A DNA stretch of 64,000 bases from positions 2,018,759 through 2,082,758 of the forward strand of contig LR746266.1 of NCBI GenBank assembly GCA_902729315.2. The letters run 5' to 3'. Of the stretch, positions 35,359 through 46,860 are shown in pieces. Numbering within the stretch: the first letter of the stretch is position 1; each line of letters starts with the position of its first letter. Origin of the DNA: Spirodela intermedia. Taxonomy: Eukaryota; Streptophyta; Magnoliopsida; Alismatales; Araceae. The position numbers and the translations under genes are program-made. The notes beneath the pieces were generated by a model. The model was not told the origin of the DNA. It was given only the letters and a program-made list of their open reading frames with translations, and made no database searches.

Positions 35359-36883
35359 GTTTTTATTTCATTCTATTTGATTTTTTTTTAAGCTCTGTTT
35401 TTCTTAGAATTTCGCAGTACTTGTTTCTGTATTTGTTTTTTCAAAAAAGTGCAGGTGGAGGAGTGTAAGACGAAGTAGAAAATTAAAAACGAGGTTGAGG
35501 TGATGTCTTTCGGAGCTTTATCATTTATGACAACAGTTTTAATGCTTAATTTTGCATATATGCATGCTTCACTTGAAAATTAGATTTTCTGCATATTCTA
35601 TTTCGATTTTTCTATGTCATTGAGGACAATGTCATTTTTAAGTTGGGGGGTGAAGTATTCATTATTAATTTATGCTGTAGGACGATTAAGAACATGTGTT
35701 TGCATTTTATTCAACTTAGAACAGCAACTAAAAAATTAAAAATAAAATAAAATTCGGAAAAACTGCAACATCTATTTTCTGGTTTTCTGTCAAGAACAAC
35801 AGACTGTCAAAAACAGTAGACAAAAAAACAACCTGAAATTTGAAATTATAGAGACCCTTTTCTCACATTTCAATCCCCTAGACATATATTACTGAAATTC
35901 GAAATTACAGCTATAAGGAAGATAGTTTTGATTTATTTTTGACAAATTTATTGCTGCTAAAAATAGAGTTGAAAATAGAAAACAGAACTATCAGAAGTAT
36001 CTAATTTACAAATTTCTTACATCATATGTCATGCATGAAAAATTAAATCAATTAGATTGATTGATACCAAAAGATACTAGGAAGATTGTTATTGAGTCAA
36101 AAGAATGATCTAGTAGCATGAAATGTTGGAATACTCCTTGGATACATGATAGATAACATGGATTTGATTTTACAGATTTTCACTTCATGATCTTGATGGA
36201 TAGTATTTACTTGATGTGAAAATTTGATTGATCATTTGAGTTTAATAGAGATTTTTGCACCCTGATCTATAGGACTTGTGATGAGAAATCACTTATTTTG
36301 AAAAAAAAAAAAAGAGAGAGAGAGCAATGTGAAAAATCTAGAAACAAAGAGTACACATGGAGGGTGTGAGACATCATTCTCATTGTCGAAAATCGTCTAT
36401 AGAAAAATGCTTGCTGCAAAATAAGTGGATAAAGTGAAAGCCTTGAAAATGAAGAGTACACATGGAGGGTGTGAGACATCATTCTCATTGTCGAAATTTG
36501 TCTACAAGAAAAGCTACTTATCCACTATAAAAGAAGGAAGAAATATAGTGCAAACTTCAAAAATCAAGCCATGGAAAAAGGGAAATGTAGGATCAATATT
36601 ATTCTTAGATGATTATTGATAATTAGAATATCTTGTAAATATATCTATGAGTGAAGAAGTGATAAAGATGTGAATAGAAGAAGTGAAGTCTAGATTGTTA
36701 TTCCAAGGAGTTCTTAAACATTTAAGTGCTTGACATCATTCTTAAAGACTTGATATAAGAATCCAAGTGTCTAAAGGTGCATCATTTTTAATTGTTTTTT
36801 TTTTTTCTGTATTGAAATATGATGTTTGAGATTTGTAAATTTTTATTTTCGTAATTCCATTGCAAAGGGACTAACAATGATTT

Positions 36884-36896
36884 AAGTTGGGGGGTG
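36884..36896 (+). promoter_or_regulatory. Polypurine tract of element A
   Basis: AAGTTGGGGGGTG directly precedes the TG of the 3' LTR, the position required for priming plus-strand DNA. The same tract is seen in reverse at 31442-31455 (E), while D has AAGTTTTGGGGTG at the corresponding place (45264 on). Confidence 0.8.
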
Positions 36897-38535
36897 TGAT
36901 AAGTCTTCATTATCATGAGTTAATAATTAGTAAATAATATAGTTTTAGCCTTAACTCATGATAAATAGACTTATATTTGTGTTAAAGTATGAAAAGTGGT
37001 TTTCAGTTGATTAATGTGATTTTTTAGGTAAATATGTGATTTTACATGAATTTATATGATTTTTACAATTTTGCTTTTGAGATAAATGAAGAAAAAGAAA
37101 TAAAAATAAAAATAGAACAAAATGGGGGGGACCCGCCGGCCAGCCGGGCCCGCAAGCAGGTTGGAAGCTCAGTCAGGGAGTAGCTGCGAGCAGGGGCTCG
37201 AGCGGCTTGGACCGATAGGGGCACGTGTGCGCCACTCCCCTTCCACGTCACCGGTGGCCAGCTGGCTGTGGGGCCAGGAGTGGTCGTACACGTGAGAGAA
37301 GGAACTTTGCTTAGAAAGCTAACATTACTATATATTTGCCCGAAAAATCGGCGCGTAACCGATGTGGGACTAAACCCGCGTCACACCTTCCTCAAAAGGG
37401 GTAGACAACCGGCGCGGGTTCGAATCCTCCTAGAGTCAAAATTCATTTATTTTTATCTGATTATTGCAACTTTCCTGCAGATCGCCGGTGAAGGATTAAG
37501 CAACGAGAATCACTGGATCATTGGCGAAAATCTCGTCAACGCGATTCGCGGAGCATTGCTACTAAAATTTCTGAATGATTCGCGATAAAAGGATCACGAA
37601 TCCATCGAGTAAATCATCTCCGATTGATTGACGAACAAGCCATCGTCGGGAAGAGGACGGTCCACCGGGAGATGAGTCGCCACCTCTTGAGAGCGTACCA
37701 GATGCGATGAAGAGCCTCCTCTTGCTGCAGGACCTGAGGATGAAGCTCCCTGACACACGCCCCACCTCCATCCAGCTCCTCTCCGTCGGGTGACAACCAC
37801 TAGAGAATCGCAAAGTCACCGTTTTTCCGCTCTGCCGGGTGACAGCCACTGGAGACGATTCGACGACCCATTTCATTAATCTCTAGACTTCGCGAGAAGA
37901 TCTAGAGATTGCCCACGTTGTCCTTGTCCAAAGAGAGCCTTCGAGGCCGTGGACACTGCACGATGATCCTCTCGAACACTCAGAATTCTGGTGCATCACC
38001 GACGCATCGCCGTCGCGACGCCGGAACTCTGTTTTCCTGCTTTCAACTTACTTTACGCTTCATTTAGTGATAGTTTTTGTGATTTTAATTTACCAAAATA
38101 TACTTTGTTCTATTACGATTCTTCTGGCTTTTACAGATCTTAATTTGATTAATTAAATCATTTGTAATCGCTTACGTAAGAATCGCCAGGCGGAACTCTG
38201 TTTCCACCCGATTTGCGTTCGCCGGGCATTGACGTCATCCTGACGTCCGCACCCTTATTTCCTTTTTTCGTGAATTTTAAATATATTTCCTTTTAATTTC
38301 TTAGTATACAATTCATAGAAAATCGTATTCATTGAGAAAAATTCTGAATAATTACCATATATTATATTACAACCCTGTGATCGACCTGGAAAATTACCGA
38401 TATTTTTGGAAGTTTTATTGAATTATAATTGATATATTTGTTCAGAAATACTTCTAAATATCCAAAAATTCATATTTTCTAGTTTTATAAATTTAATATT
38501 TACATGATTTAATATACAACGACTAAGTCACGTCA
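36897..38535 (+). repeat. 3' LTR of element A
   Basis: 1,639 bases, TGATAAGTC...GTCACGTCA, short form. Features: a terminal hairpin (36899-36974), a GC-rich centre (about 37120-38040), a tRNA-like B box GGTTCGAATCC (37417-37427), paired TGACG sites (38230-38247) and an AAATATATTT stretch (about 38279) that could be the TATA box of a long-U3 LTR. An alternative TATA is CTATATATTT near 37328. Confidence 0.85.
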
Positions 38536-39626
38536 CCTAGAAATGAAGAGTACACATAGAGGGTGCAAGACATCATTCTTATTGTCAAAGTTTGTCTATA
38601 AGAAAAGCTACTTATCTACTATAGTAAAAAAAAAGAAGAAATATAGTATGAACTTAAAAAATCAAGCCATAGAAAAACAGAAATGTAAGATCAATATTAT
38701 TCTTAGATGAGTATTGATAATTGGAACATCTTGTGAGTTATATCTATGAGTTGAAAAGTGATAAAGATGTGAATAGAAGAAGTGAAGTCTAGATTGTTAT
38801 TCTAAGGAGTACTTAAAGATTTAAGTGTTTGCCATCATTTTTAAATCCTTGATATAAGAGTTCAAAATATTTAGATGTACATCATTTCTAATTGTATTTT
38901 TATGCATTGAAATATGATGTTTGAGATTTATGAATTTTTACTAATTTTCGTAATTCTATTGTTAAGGGATTAGTAATGATTCAAATTGAGGGGTGTGATA
39001 AGTCTTCAATATCATAAGTTAATAATTAATAAATAATATAGTTTTACTCTTAAATCATAATAAATAAACTTATATTTCTTATAAATTATGAAAAATGATT
39101 TTTATTTGGTTAATATGAATTTTTAGCTAATTATATGATTTTTTTGTGAATTTATATAATTTTTATAATCTTATTTTTGAGATAAATAAAGAAAAAGAAA
39201 ATAAAAAAAAAGAGGGGGATCTGTTGGCCAGTTAGGCCCGCAAGTGGGTCGGAAGCACAGTCGGGGAGGAGCTACGAGTTGGGGCTCGAGTGGTTGTGGG
39301 CCGATCGGGGCACATGTGTGTTGCTCCCTTTCCACATCACCGGTGGCCAACCAAGCATGTGGCAAGTAGTGGCCATACACACACGAGAAAGGGACTCATT
39401 GATTCCCAAATCTCGTAATACTATATATTTGTCTTAAAATTCGGTGTATAATTTTTGTGGGACTAAACTCGGTCACAGCTTCCTTGTGATGATGCTATGA
39501 TTTTAATATCAAAAATATCTCTTATTTATAAAAATGAGATATTATGATAATGTCACTATATAAGGGTACTTGAGAATTTATTCTCTCTCTCTCATGCAAG
39601 CGAGCAACCAATGTGAATTTGTATAC
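38536..39626 (+). mobile_element. Element B: 3' internal part and start of 3' LTR (first copy)
   Basis: CCTAGAAATGAAGAG onward matches the 3' non-coding region seen in A (from about 36450), ending in a decayed polypurine tract (CAAATTGAGGGGTG) directly before TGATAAGTCTTCAATATC at 38996. The LTR then runs to 39626 in the long form (CACTATATAAGGGTA near 39555) and stops at TATAC, where an LTR is inserted. It matches the B 5' LTR better than the A-type LTRs. Confidence 0.8.
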
Positions 39627-41265
39627 CGATAAGTCTTTATTATCATGAGTTAATAATTAGTAAATAATATAGTTTTAGCCTTAACTCATGATAAATAGAC
39701 TTATATTTGTGTTAAAGTATGAAAAGTGGTTTTCAGTTGATTAATGTGATTTTTTAGGTAAATATGTGATTTTACATGAATTTATATGATTTTTACAATT
39801 TTGCTTTTGAGATAAATGAAGAAAAAGAAATAAAAATAAAAATAGAACAAAATGGGGGGGACCCGCCGGCCAGCCGGGCCCGCAAGCAGGTTGGAAGCTC
39901 AGTCAGGGAGTAGCTGCGAGCAGGGGCTCGAGCGGCTTGGACCGATAGGGGCACGTGTGCGCCACTCCCCTTCCACGTCACCGGTGGCCAGCTGGCTGTG
40001 GGGCCAGGAGTGGTCGTACACGTGAGAGAAGGAACTTTGCTTAGAAAGCTAACATTACTATATATTTGCCCGAAAAATCGGCGCGTAACCGATGTGGGAC
40101 TAAACCCGCGTCACACCTTCCTCAAAAGGGGTAGACAACCGGCGCGGGTTCGAATCCTCCTAGAGTCAAAATTCATTTATTTTTATCTGATTATTGCAAC
40201 TTTCCTGCAGATCGCCGGTGAAGGATTAAGCAACGAGAATCACTGGATCATTGGCGAAAATCTCGTCAACGCGATTCGCGGAGCATTGCTACTAAAATTT
40301 CTGAATGATTCGCGATAAAAGGATCACGAATCCATCGAGTAAATCATCTCCGATTGATTGACGAACAAGCCATCGTCGGGAAGAGGACGGTCCACCGGGA
40401 GATGAGTCGCCACCTCTTGAGAGCGTACCAGATGCGATGAAGAGCCTCCTCTTGCTGCAGGACCTGAGGATGAAGCTCCCTGACACACGCCCCACCTCCA
40501 TCCAGCTCCTCTCCGTCGGGTGACAACCACTAGAGAATCGCAAAGTCACCGTTTTTCCGCTCTGCCGGGTGACAGCCACTGGAGACGATTCGACGACCCA
40601 TTTCATTAATCTCTAGACTTCGCGAGAAGATCTAGAGATTGCCCACGTTGTCCTTGTCCAAAGAGAGCCTTCGAGGCCGTGGACACTGCACGATGATCCT
40701 CTCGAACACTCAGAATTCTGGTGCATCACCGACGCATCGCCGTCGCGACGCCGGAACTCTGTTTTCCTGCTTTCAACTTACTTTACGCTTCATTTAGTGA
40801 TAGTTTTTGTGATTTTAATTTACCAAAATATACTTTGTTCTATTACGATTCTTCTGGCTTTTACAGATCTTAATTTGATTAATTAAATCATTTGTAATCG
40901 CTTACGTAAGAATCGCCAGGCGGAACTCTGTTTCCACCCGATTTGCGTTCGCCGGGCATTGACGTCATCCTGACGTCCGCACCCTTATTTCCTTTTTTCG
41001 TGAATTTTAAATATATTTCCTTTTAATTTCTTAGTATACAATTCATAGAAAATCGTATTCATTGAGAAAAATTCTGAATAATTACCATATATTATATTAC
41101 AACCCTGTGATCGACCTGGAAAATTACCGATATTTTTGGAAGTTTTATTGAATTATAATTGATATATTTGTTCAGAAATACTTCTAAATATCCAAAAATT
41201 CATATTTTCTAGTTTTATAAATTTAATATTTACATGATTTAATATACAACGACTAAGTCACGTCA
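39627..41265 (+). repeat. Chimeric LTR produced by the tandem duplication
   Basis: The first few dozen bases come from LTR C (CGATAAGTCTTT), the rest from LTR A. It is followed by CCTAG as A is. It is not an independent insertion. Confidence 0.85.
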
Positions 41266-42356
41266 CCTAGAAATGAAGAGTACACATAGAGGGTGCAAGA
41301 CATCATTCTTATTGTCAAAGTTTGTCTATAAGAAAAGCTACTTATCTACTATAGTAAAAAAAAAGAAGAAATATAGTATGAACTTAAAAAATCAAGCCAT
41401 AGAAAAACAGAAATGTAAGATCAATATTATTCTTAGATGAGTATTGATAATTGGAACATCTTGTGAGTTATATCTATGAGTTGAAAAGTGATAAAGATGT
41501 GAATAGAAGAAGTGAAGTCTAGATTGTTATTCTAAGGAGTACTTAAAGATTTAAGTGTTTGCCATCATTTTTAAATCCTTGATATAAGAGTTCAAAATAT
41601 TTAGATGTACATCATTTCTAATTGTATTTTTATGCATTGAAATATGATGTTTGAGATTTATGAATTTTTACTAATTTTCGTAATTCTATTGTTAAGGGAT
41701 TAGTAATGATTCAAATTGAGGGGTGTGATAAGTCTTCAATATCATAAGTTAATAATTAATAAATAATATAGTTTTACTCTTAAATCATAATAAATAAACT
41801 TATATTTCTTATAAATTATGAAAAATGATTTTTATTTGGTTAATATGAATTTTTAGCTAATTATATGATTTTTTTGTGAATTTATATAATTTTTATAATC
41901 TTATTTTTGAGATAAATAAAGAAAAAGAAAATAAAAAAAAAGAGGGGGATCTGTTGGCCAGTTAGGCCCGCAAGTGGGTCGGAAGCACAGTCGGGGAGGA
42001 GCTACGAGTTGGGGCTCGAGTGGTTGTGGGCCGATCGGGGCACATGTGTGTTGCTCCCTTTCCACATCACCGGTGGCCAACCAAGCATGTGGCAAGTAGT
42101 GGCCATACACACACGAGAAAGGGACTCATTGATTCCCAAATCTCGTAATACTATATATTTGTCTTAAAATTCGGTGTATAATTTTTGTGGGACTAAACTC
42201 GGTCACAGCTTCCTTGTGATGATGCTATGATTTTAATATCAAAAATATCTCTTATTTATAAAAATGAGATATTATGATAATGTCACTATATAAGGGTACT
42301 TGAGAATTTATTCTCTCTCTCTCATGCAAGCGAGCAACCAATGTGAATTTGTATAC
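41266..42356 (+). mobile_element. Element B: 3' internal part and start of 3' LTR (second copy)
   Basis: Second copy of 38536-39626 made by the tandem duplication. The B 3' LTR starts at 41726 and is cut at TATAC (42352-42356) by LTR C. Confidence 0.85.
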
Positions 42357-42962
42357 CGATAAGTCTTTATTATCATGAGTTAATAATTAGTAAATAATAT
42401 ATTTTTAGCCTTAACTCATGATAAATAAACTTATATTTGTGTTAAAGTGTGAAAGGTGGTTTTCAATTGATTAACGTGAATTTTTAGGTAATTATGTGAT
42501 TTTATACAAATTTATATAATTTTTACAGTCTTTCTCTTGAGATAAATGAAGAAAAAGAAATAAAAATAAAAATAGCAAAATGGGGGGACCTGCCGGCCAA
42601 CCAAGCCCGCAAGCAGGTCGGAAGCATAGTCGGGGAGGAGATGTGAGCAGGGGCTCGAGCGGCTAAGACTGATAGGGGCACATGTGCGCCACTCCCCTTC
42701 CACGTCACTAGTGGCCAGCCGGCTATGGGTCAAGGAGTGGTCGTACATGCGTGAGAAAGGGACTTGATTGAATTATAATTACCTGATATTATATTACATT
42801 CGTGTGATCAATTTAGAAAATTACTACTATTTTTGGGAGTTTTATTGAATTATAATTGATATATTTGTTCAGAAATACTTCTAAATATTTGAAAATTCAT
42901 ATTTTCTAGTTTTATTAATTTTTAATTTGCATGATTTACTCTATAACGACTAAATCATGTCA
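42357..42962 (+). mobile_element. Solo LTR C with internal deletion, in the B 3' LTR
   Basis: It starts CGATAAGTC, runs to GGGACTTGATTG near 42770, then jumps to AATTATAATTACCTGATATT and ends AAATCATGTCA; about 1 kb of the usual LTR is missing. It is flanked by TATAC on both sides (42352-42356 and 42963-42967), a perfect five-base target duplication. This confirms the family's ends and its integration habit. Confidence 0.9.
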
Positions 42963-43623
42963 TATACTACCGAAGCCAAAACTCATATTTTTTATCTGAT
43001 TAAAGTGTGATTTTTCTATAGGTCACCAGTGAAGGATTAAGTTGTTAGAATTGCTTAATAATTGACAAAAATCTCATCAATGTGATTTGTGGAGCATCGT
43101 TATTAATATTGTTGAACGATTCATGATAAAAAGATTACAAATCTATTGAGTAAATCATTTATGATTCATCAATGAACAAGTCGTCGTTGGGAAGAAGACA
43201 ATCTATCGGAAGAAAAATTGTCACCTATTGAGAGCATATCAGATGCGATGAAGAGCCTCCTCTTGCTGCGCGGACCTGAGGATCAAGCTCACTAACATGT
43301 GCCCCACCTCTATCTAATTCTTATCTGTCGGGTGATAGTTGTCAAAGAGTCGCAATGTTGCTATTTTCTGCTTTGTCAGGTGGCAGCTGCTAGAGACGAT
43401 TCAATGTCTCATTTCATTGATCTCTAGATTTCACAAGAAGATCTAGAAATTTCCCATGTTGTCCTTGTTTAGGGAGAGCCTTTGGGGCCATGGACATTGC
43501 ACGATAATCCTCTTGAACACTCAAAATTCTCGTGCATCGTAGATGCATCGCTTCTGCGATGTCGGTAATTATGATTTTTTTGATTTTTACAAATCCTATT
43601 TGACCAATTAAATTGTCAGTAAT
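42963..43623 (+). mobile_element. Remainder of the B 3' LTR up to element D
   Basis: Continues the B LTR after the C insertion (CTACCGAAGCCAAAACTC..., GATGCGATGAAGAGCCTCC) and stops at CAGTAAT, where D begins. The last ~450 bases expected of the B LTR are not found to the right of D, so they have been deleted. Confidence 0.75.
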
Positions 43624-45263
43624 TGACGTGACTTAGTCGTTGTATATTAAATCACGCAAATATAAAATTTATAAAACTAGAAAATATAAATTTTTGGATA
43701 TTTACAAGTATTTCTGAACAAATATATCAATTATAATTCAATAAAACTTCCAAAAATAGCGGTAATTTTCCAGGTCGATCACAAGGATGTAATATAATAT
43801 CTAGTAATTATTCAGAATTTTTTCCTGAGAATAATATTTTATATGAATTTTATACTAAGAAATGAAAAGGAAATATATTTAAAATTCACGAAAAAAAAGA
43901 AAATAAGGGTGCGGGCGTCAGGATGATGTCAGCGCCTGGCGAATGCGAATCGGGCGGAAACAGAGTTCCGCTCGGCGATTCTTATGTAAGCGATTACAGA
44001 CTATTTAATTGATCAAATTAGGATCTGTAAAAGACGGAAGAATCGTAATGAAATAAAGTATATGTTGGTAAATTCAAAATCAACAAATTATCACTAAATG
44101 AAACGGAAATTAAGTTGAAAGCAGGAAAACAGAGTTCTGGCGTCGCGACGGTAATGCGTCAGTGATGCACTGGAATCCTGAGCGTTCGGGAGGATCGTCA
44201 TGCAGTGTCCACGGCCTCGAAGGCTCTCCTTGGACAAAGACGATGTGGGCAATCTCTAGATCTTCTCGCGAAGTCTAGAGATTAATGAAATGGGTCGTCG
44301 AGTCGTCTCCGGTGGTTGTCACCCGGCGGAGCGGAAAAACGACGACTTTGCGGCTCTTCGACGACTGTCACCCGACGGAGAGGAGCTGGATGGAGGTGGG
44401 GCGCATGTCAGGGAGCTTCATCCTCAGGTCCGCGCAGCAAGAGGAGGCTCTTCATCGCATCTGGTACGCTCTCAAGAGGTGGCGACTCATCTCCCGGCGG
44501 ATCGTCCTCTTCCCGACGACGGCTTGTTCATCGATCAATCGGAGATGATTTACTCAATGGATTCGCGATCCCTTTATTGCGAATCGTTCAACAATTTTAG
44601 TAACAATGCTCTGCGAATCGCGTTGACGAGATTTTCGCCGATGATCCAGCGATTCTCGTTGCTTAATCCTTCACCGGCGATCTGCAAAAAAGTTGCGATA
44701 ATCAGATAAAAATATATGAATTTTGACTCTAGAAGGATTCAAACCCGTGCCGGTTGTCCGCCCCTTCTGAGGAAGGTGTGACACGGGTTTAGTCCCACAT
44801 CGGTTGTGCGCCGATTTTTCAAGTGAATATATAGTAATGTTAGCTTTCTAAGCAAAGTCCCTTCTCTCGCGTGTACGACCACTCCTTGCCCCACAGCCGG
44901 CTGGCCACCGGTGACGTGGAAGGGGAGTGGCGCACACGTGCCCCTATCGGTCCAAGCCGCTCGAGCCCCTGCTCGTGGCTACTCCCCGACTGAGCTTCCG
45001 ACCCGCTTGCGGGCCCGACTGGCCGGCAGGTCCTCCCATTTTGCAATATTTTAGTTTTATTTCTTTTTCTTCATTTATGTCAAAAGTAAAACTGTAAAAA
45101 TCATATAAATTCGTATAAAATCACATAATTACCCAAAAAATCACATTAATCAACTGAAAACCACTTTTCACACTTTAACACAAATATAAGTCTATTTATC
45201 ACGAGTTAAGGCTAAAACTATATTATTTACTAATTATTAACTCATGATAATGAAGACTTATCA
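43624..45263 (-). repeat. 3' LTR of element D
   Basis: 1,640 bases, short form, TGATAAGTCTTC...CTAAGTCACGTCA on the minus strand. Very similar to the E LTR but without its 42-base duplication, and it carries the conserved terminal hairpin. Confidence 0.85.
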
Positions 45264-46860
45264 CACCCCAAAACTTAAATCATTGCTAGTCCCTTAGCAA
45301 TGGAATTACGAAAATAAAAATTTACAAATCTCAAACATCATATTTCAATACAAAAAATAAAAATACAATTAGAAATGATGCACCTTTAGACACTTTGGAC
45401 TCTTATATCAAGTCTTTAAGAATGATGTCAAGCACTTAAATGTTTAAGCACTCCTTGGAATAAGAATCTAGACTTCACTTCTTCTATTCACATCTTTATC
45501 ACTTCTTCACTCATAGATATATTTACAAGATGTTCTAATTATCAATAATCATCCAAGAATAATATTGATCCTACATTTCCCTTTTTCCATGGCTTGATTT
45601 TTGAAGTTTGCACTATATTTCTTCCTTCTTTTATAGTGGATAAGTAGCTTTTCCTGTAGACAAATTTCGACAATGAGAATGATGTCTCACACCCTCCATG
45701 TGTACTCTTCATTTTCAAGGCTTTCACTTTATCCACTTATTTTGCAGCAAGCGTTTTTCTATACACGATTTTCGACAATGAGAATGATGTCTCACACCCT
45801 CTATGTGTACTCTTCGTTTCTAGATTTTTCACATTGCTCTCTCTCTTTTTTTTTTTTTTCAAAATAAGTGATTTCTCCTCACAAGTCCTATAGATCAAGG
45901 TGCAAAAATCTCCATTAAACTCAAATGATCAATCAAATTTTCACATCAAGTAAATACTATTCATCAAGATCATGAAGTGAAAATCTGTAAAATCAAATCC
46001 ATGTTATCTATCATGTATCCAAAGAGTATTCCAACATTTCATGCTACTAGATCATTTTTTTGACTCAATAATCATCTTTCTAGTATCTTTTGGTATCAAT
46101 CAATCTAATTGATTTAATTTTTCATGCATGCAATATGATGTAAGAGATTTGTAAATTAGATAGTTTTGACAGTTCTGTTTTCTATTTTCAGTTCTATTTT
46201 TAGCAGCAATAAATTTGTCAAAAATAAATCAAAACTATCTTCTTTATAGCTGTAATTTCGAATTTCAGTAATATATGTCTAGGGGATTAAAATGTCAGAA
46301 AAGGGTCTCTAGAATTTCAAATTTTGGGCTGTTTTTTATCTTCTGTTTTTGACAGTCTGTTGTTCTTGACAGAAAACCAGAAAATAGATGTTGCAGTTTT
46401 TCTGAATTTTATTTTATTTTTTTATTTTTTTAGTTGCTGTTCTAAGTTGAATAAAATGCAAACACATGTTCTTAATCATCCTACAGCATAAATTAATAAT
46501 GAATACTTCACCCCCCAACTTAAAAATGACATTGTCCTCAATGACATAGAAAAATCGAAATAGAATATGCAGAAAATCTAATTTTCAAGTGAAGCATGCA
46601 TATATGCAAAGTTTAGCATTAAAACTGTTGTCATAAATGATAAAGCTCTGAAAGACATCACCTCAACCTCGTTTTTAATTTTCTACTTCGTCTTACACTC
46701 CTCCACCTACACTTTTTTGAAAAAATAAATACAGAAACAAGTACTGCAAAATTCTAAGAAAAATAGAGCTTAAAAAAAAATCAAACATAATGAAATAAAA
46801 ACCATGGGTTGCCTCCCATGCAGCGCTGAATTTAATTTCTTCAGTTGGACAGCTCTTAGA

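Larger units (their letters stand above)
33907..38535 (+). mobile_element. Element A, plus strand, lacking its 5' end
   Basis: Begins abruptly within gag at 33907, continues through the gag-derived frame, a CATGGGAGGCAACCCATG palindrome (35341-35358), an internal purine tract (35636-35652), a long 3' non-coding part with a 105-base direct repeat, the polypurine tract (36884-36896) and a complete 3' LTR (36897-38535). The right flank CCTAG runs into the 3' internal part of element B, so A was inserted in B. Its 5' LTR and primer site are missing, and with them the CCTAG duplicate expected on the left. Confidence 0.8.
36901..42360 (+). repeat. Tandem duplication of a 2,730-base block
   Basis: 36901-39630 and 39631-42360 are repeated head to tail with a constant offset of 2,730 and appear identical by eye apart from a base at the left edge. 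Each block holds an A-type LTR, the 3' internal piece of B and the start of the B 3' LTR. The second LTR (from 39627) starts CGATAAGTCTTT like the third copy C but then reads like A, so the crossover lies between 39638 and 39672. This is unequal recombination between LTRs A and C. Confidence 0.9.

Noticed and set aside
36349-36500. Possible CRISPR-like spaced repeats
   Set aside because: Only two copies inside a plant retroelement; a plain direct repeat.
37562-37876. 104-residue antisense frame in LTR A, with similar frames in its duplicate (40292-40606), I (23576-23812) and on the other strand of D (44285-44709) and E (30467-30862)
   Set aside because: All lie in the GC-rich centre of the same LTR, are open in several frames at once, and vary in length between copies. 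They are conserved because the LTR is repeated, not because of a visible protein family.
29771-38535. A giant foldback or TIR DNA transposon
   Set aside because: The arms are ordinary LTRs with polypurine tracts and gag-derived frames, and the outer flanks (GAGAG, CCTAG) are not a target duplication. Two facing retroelements explain it better.
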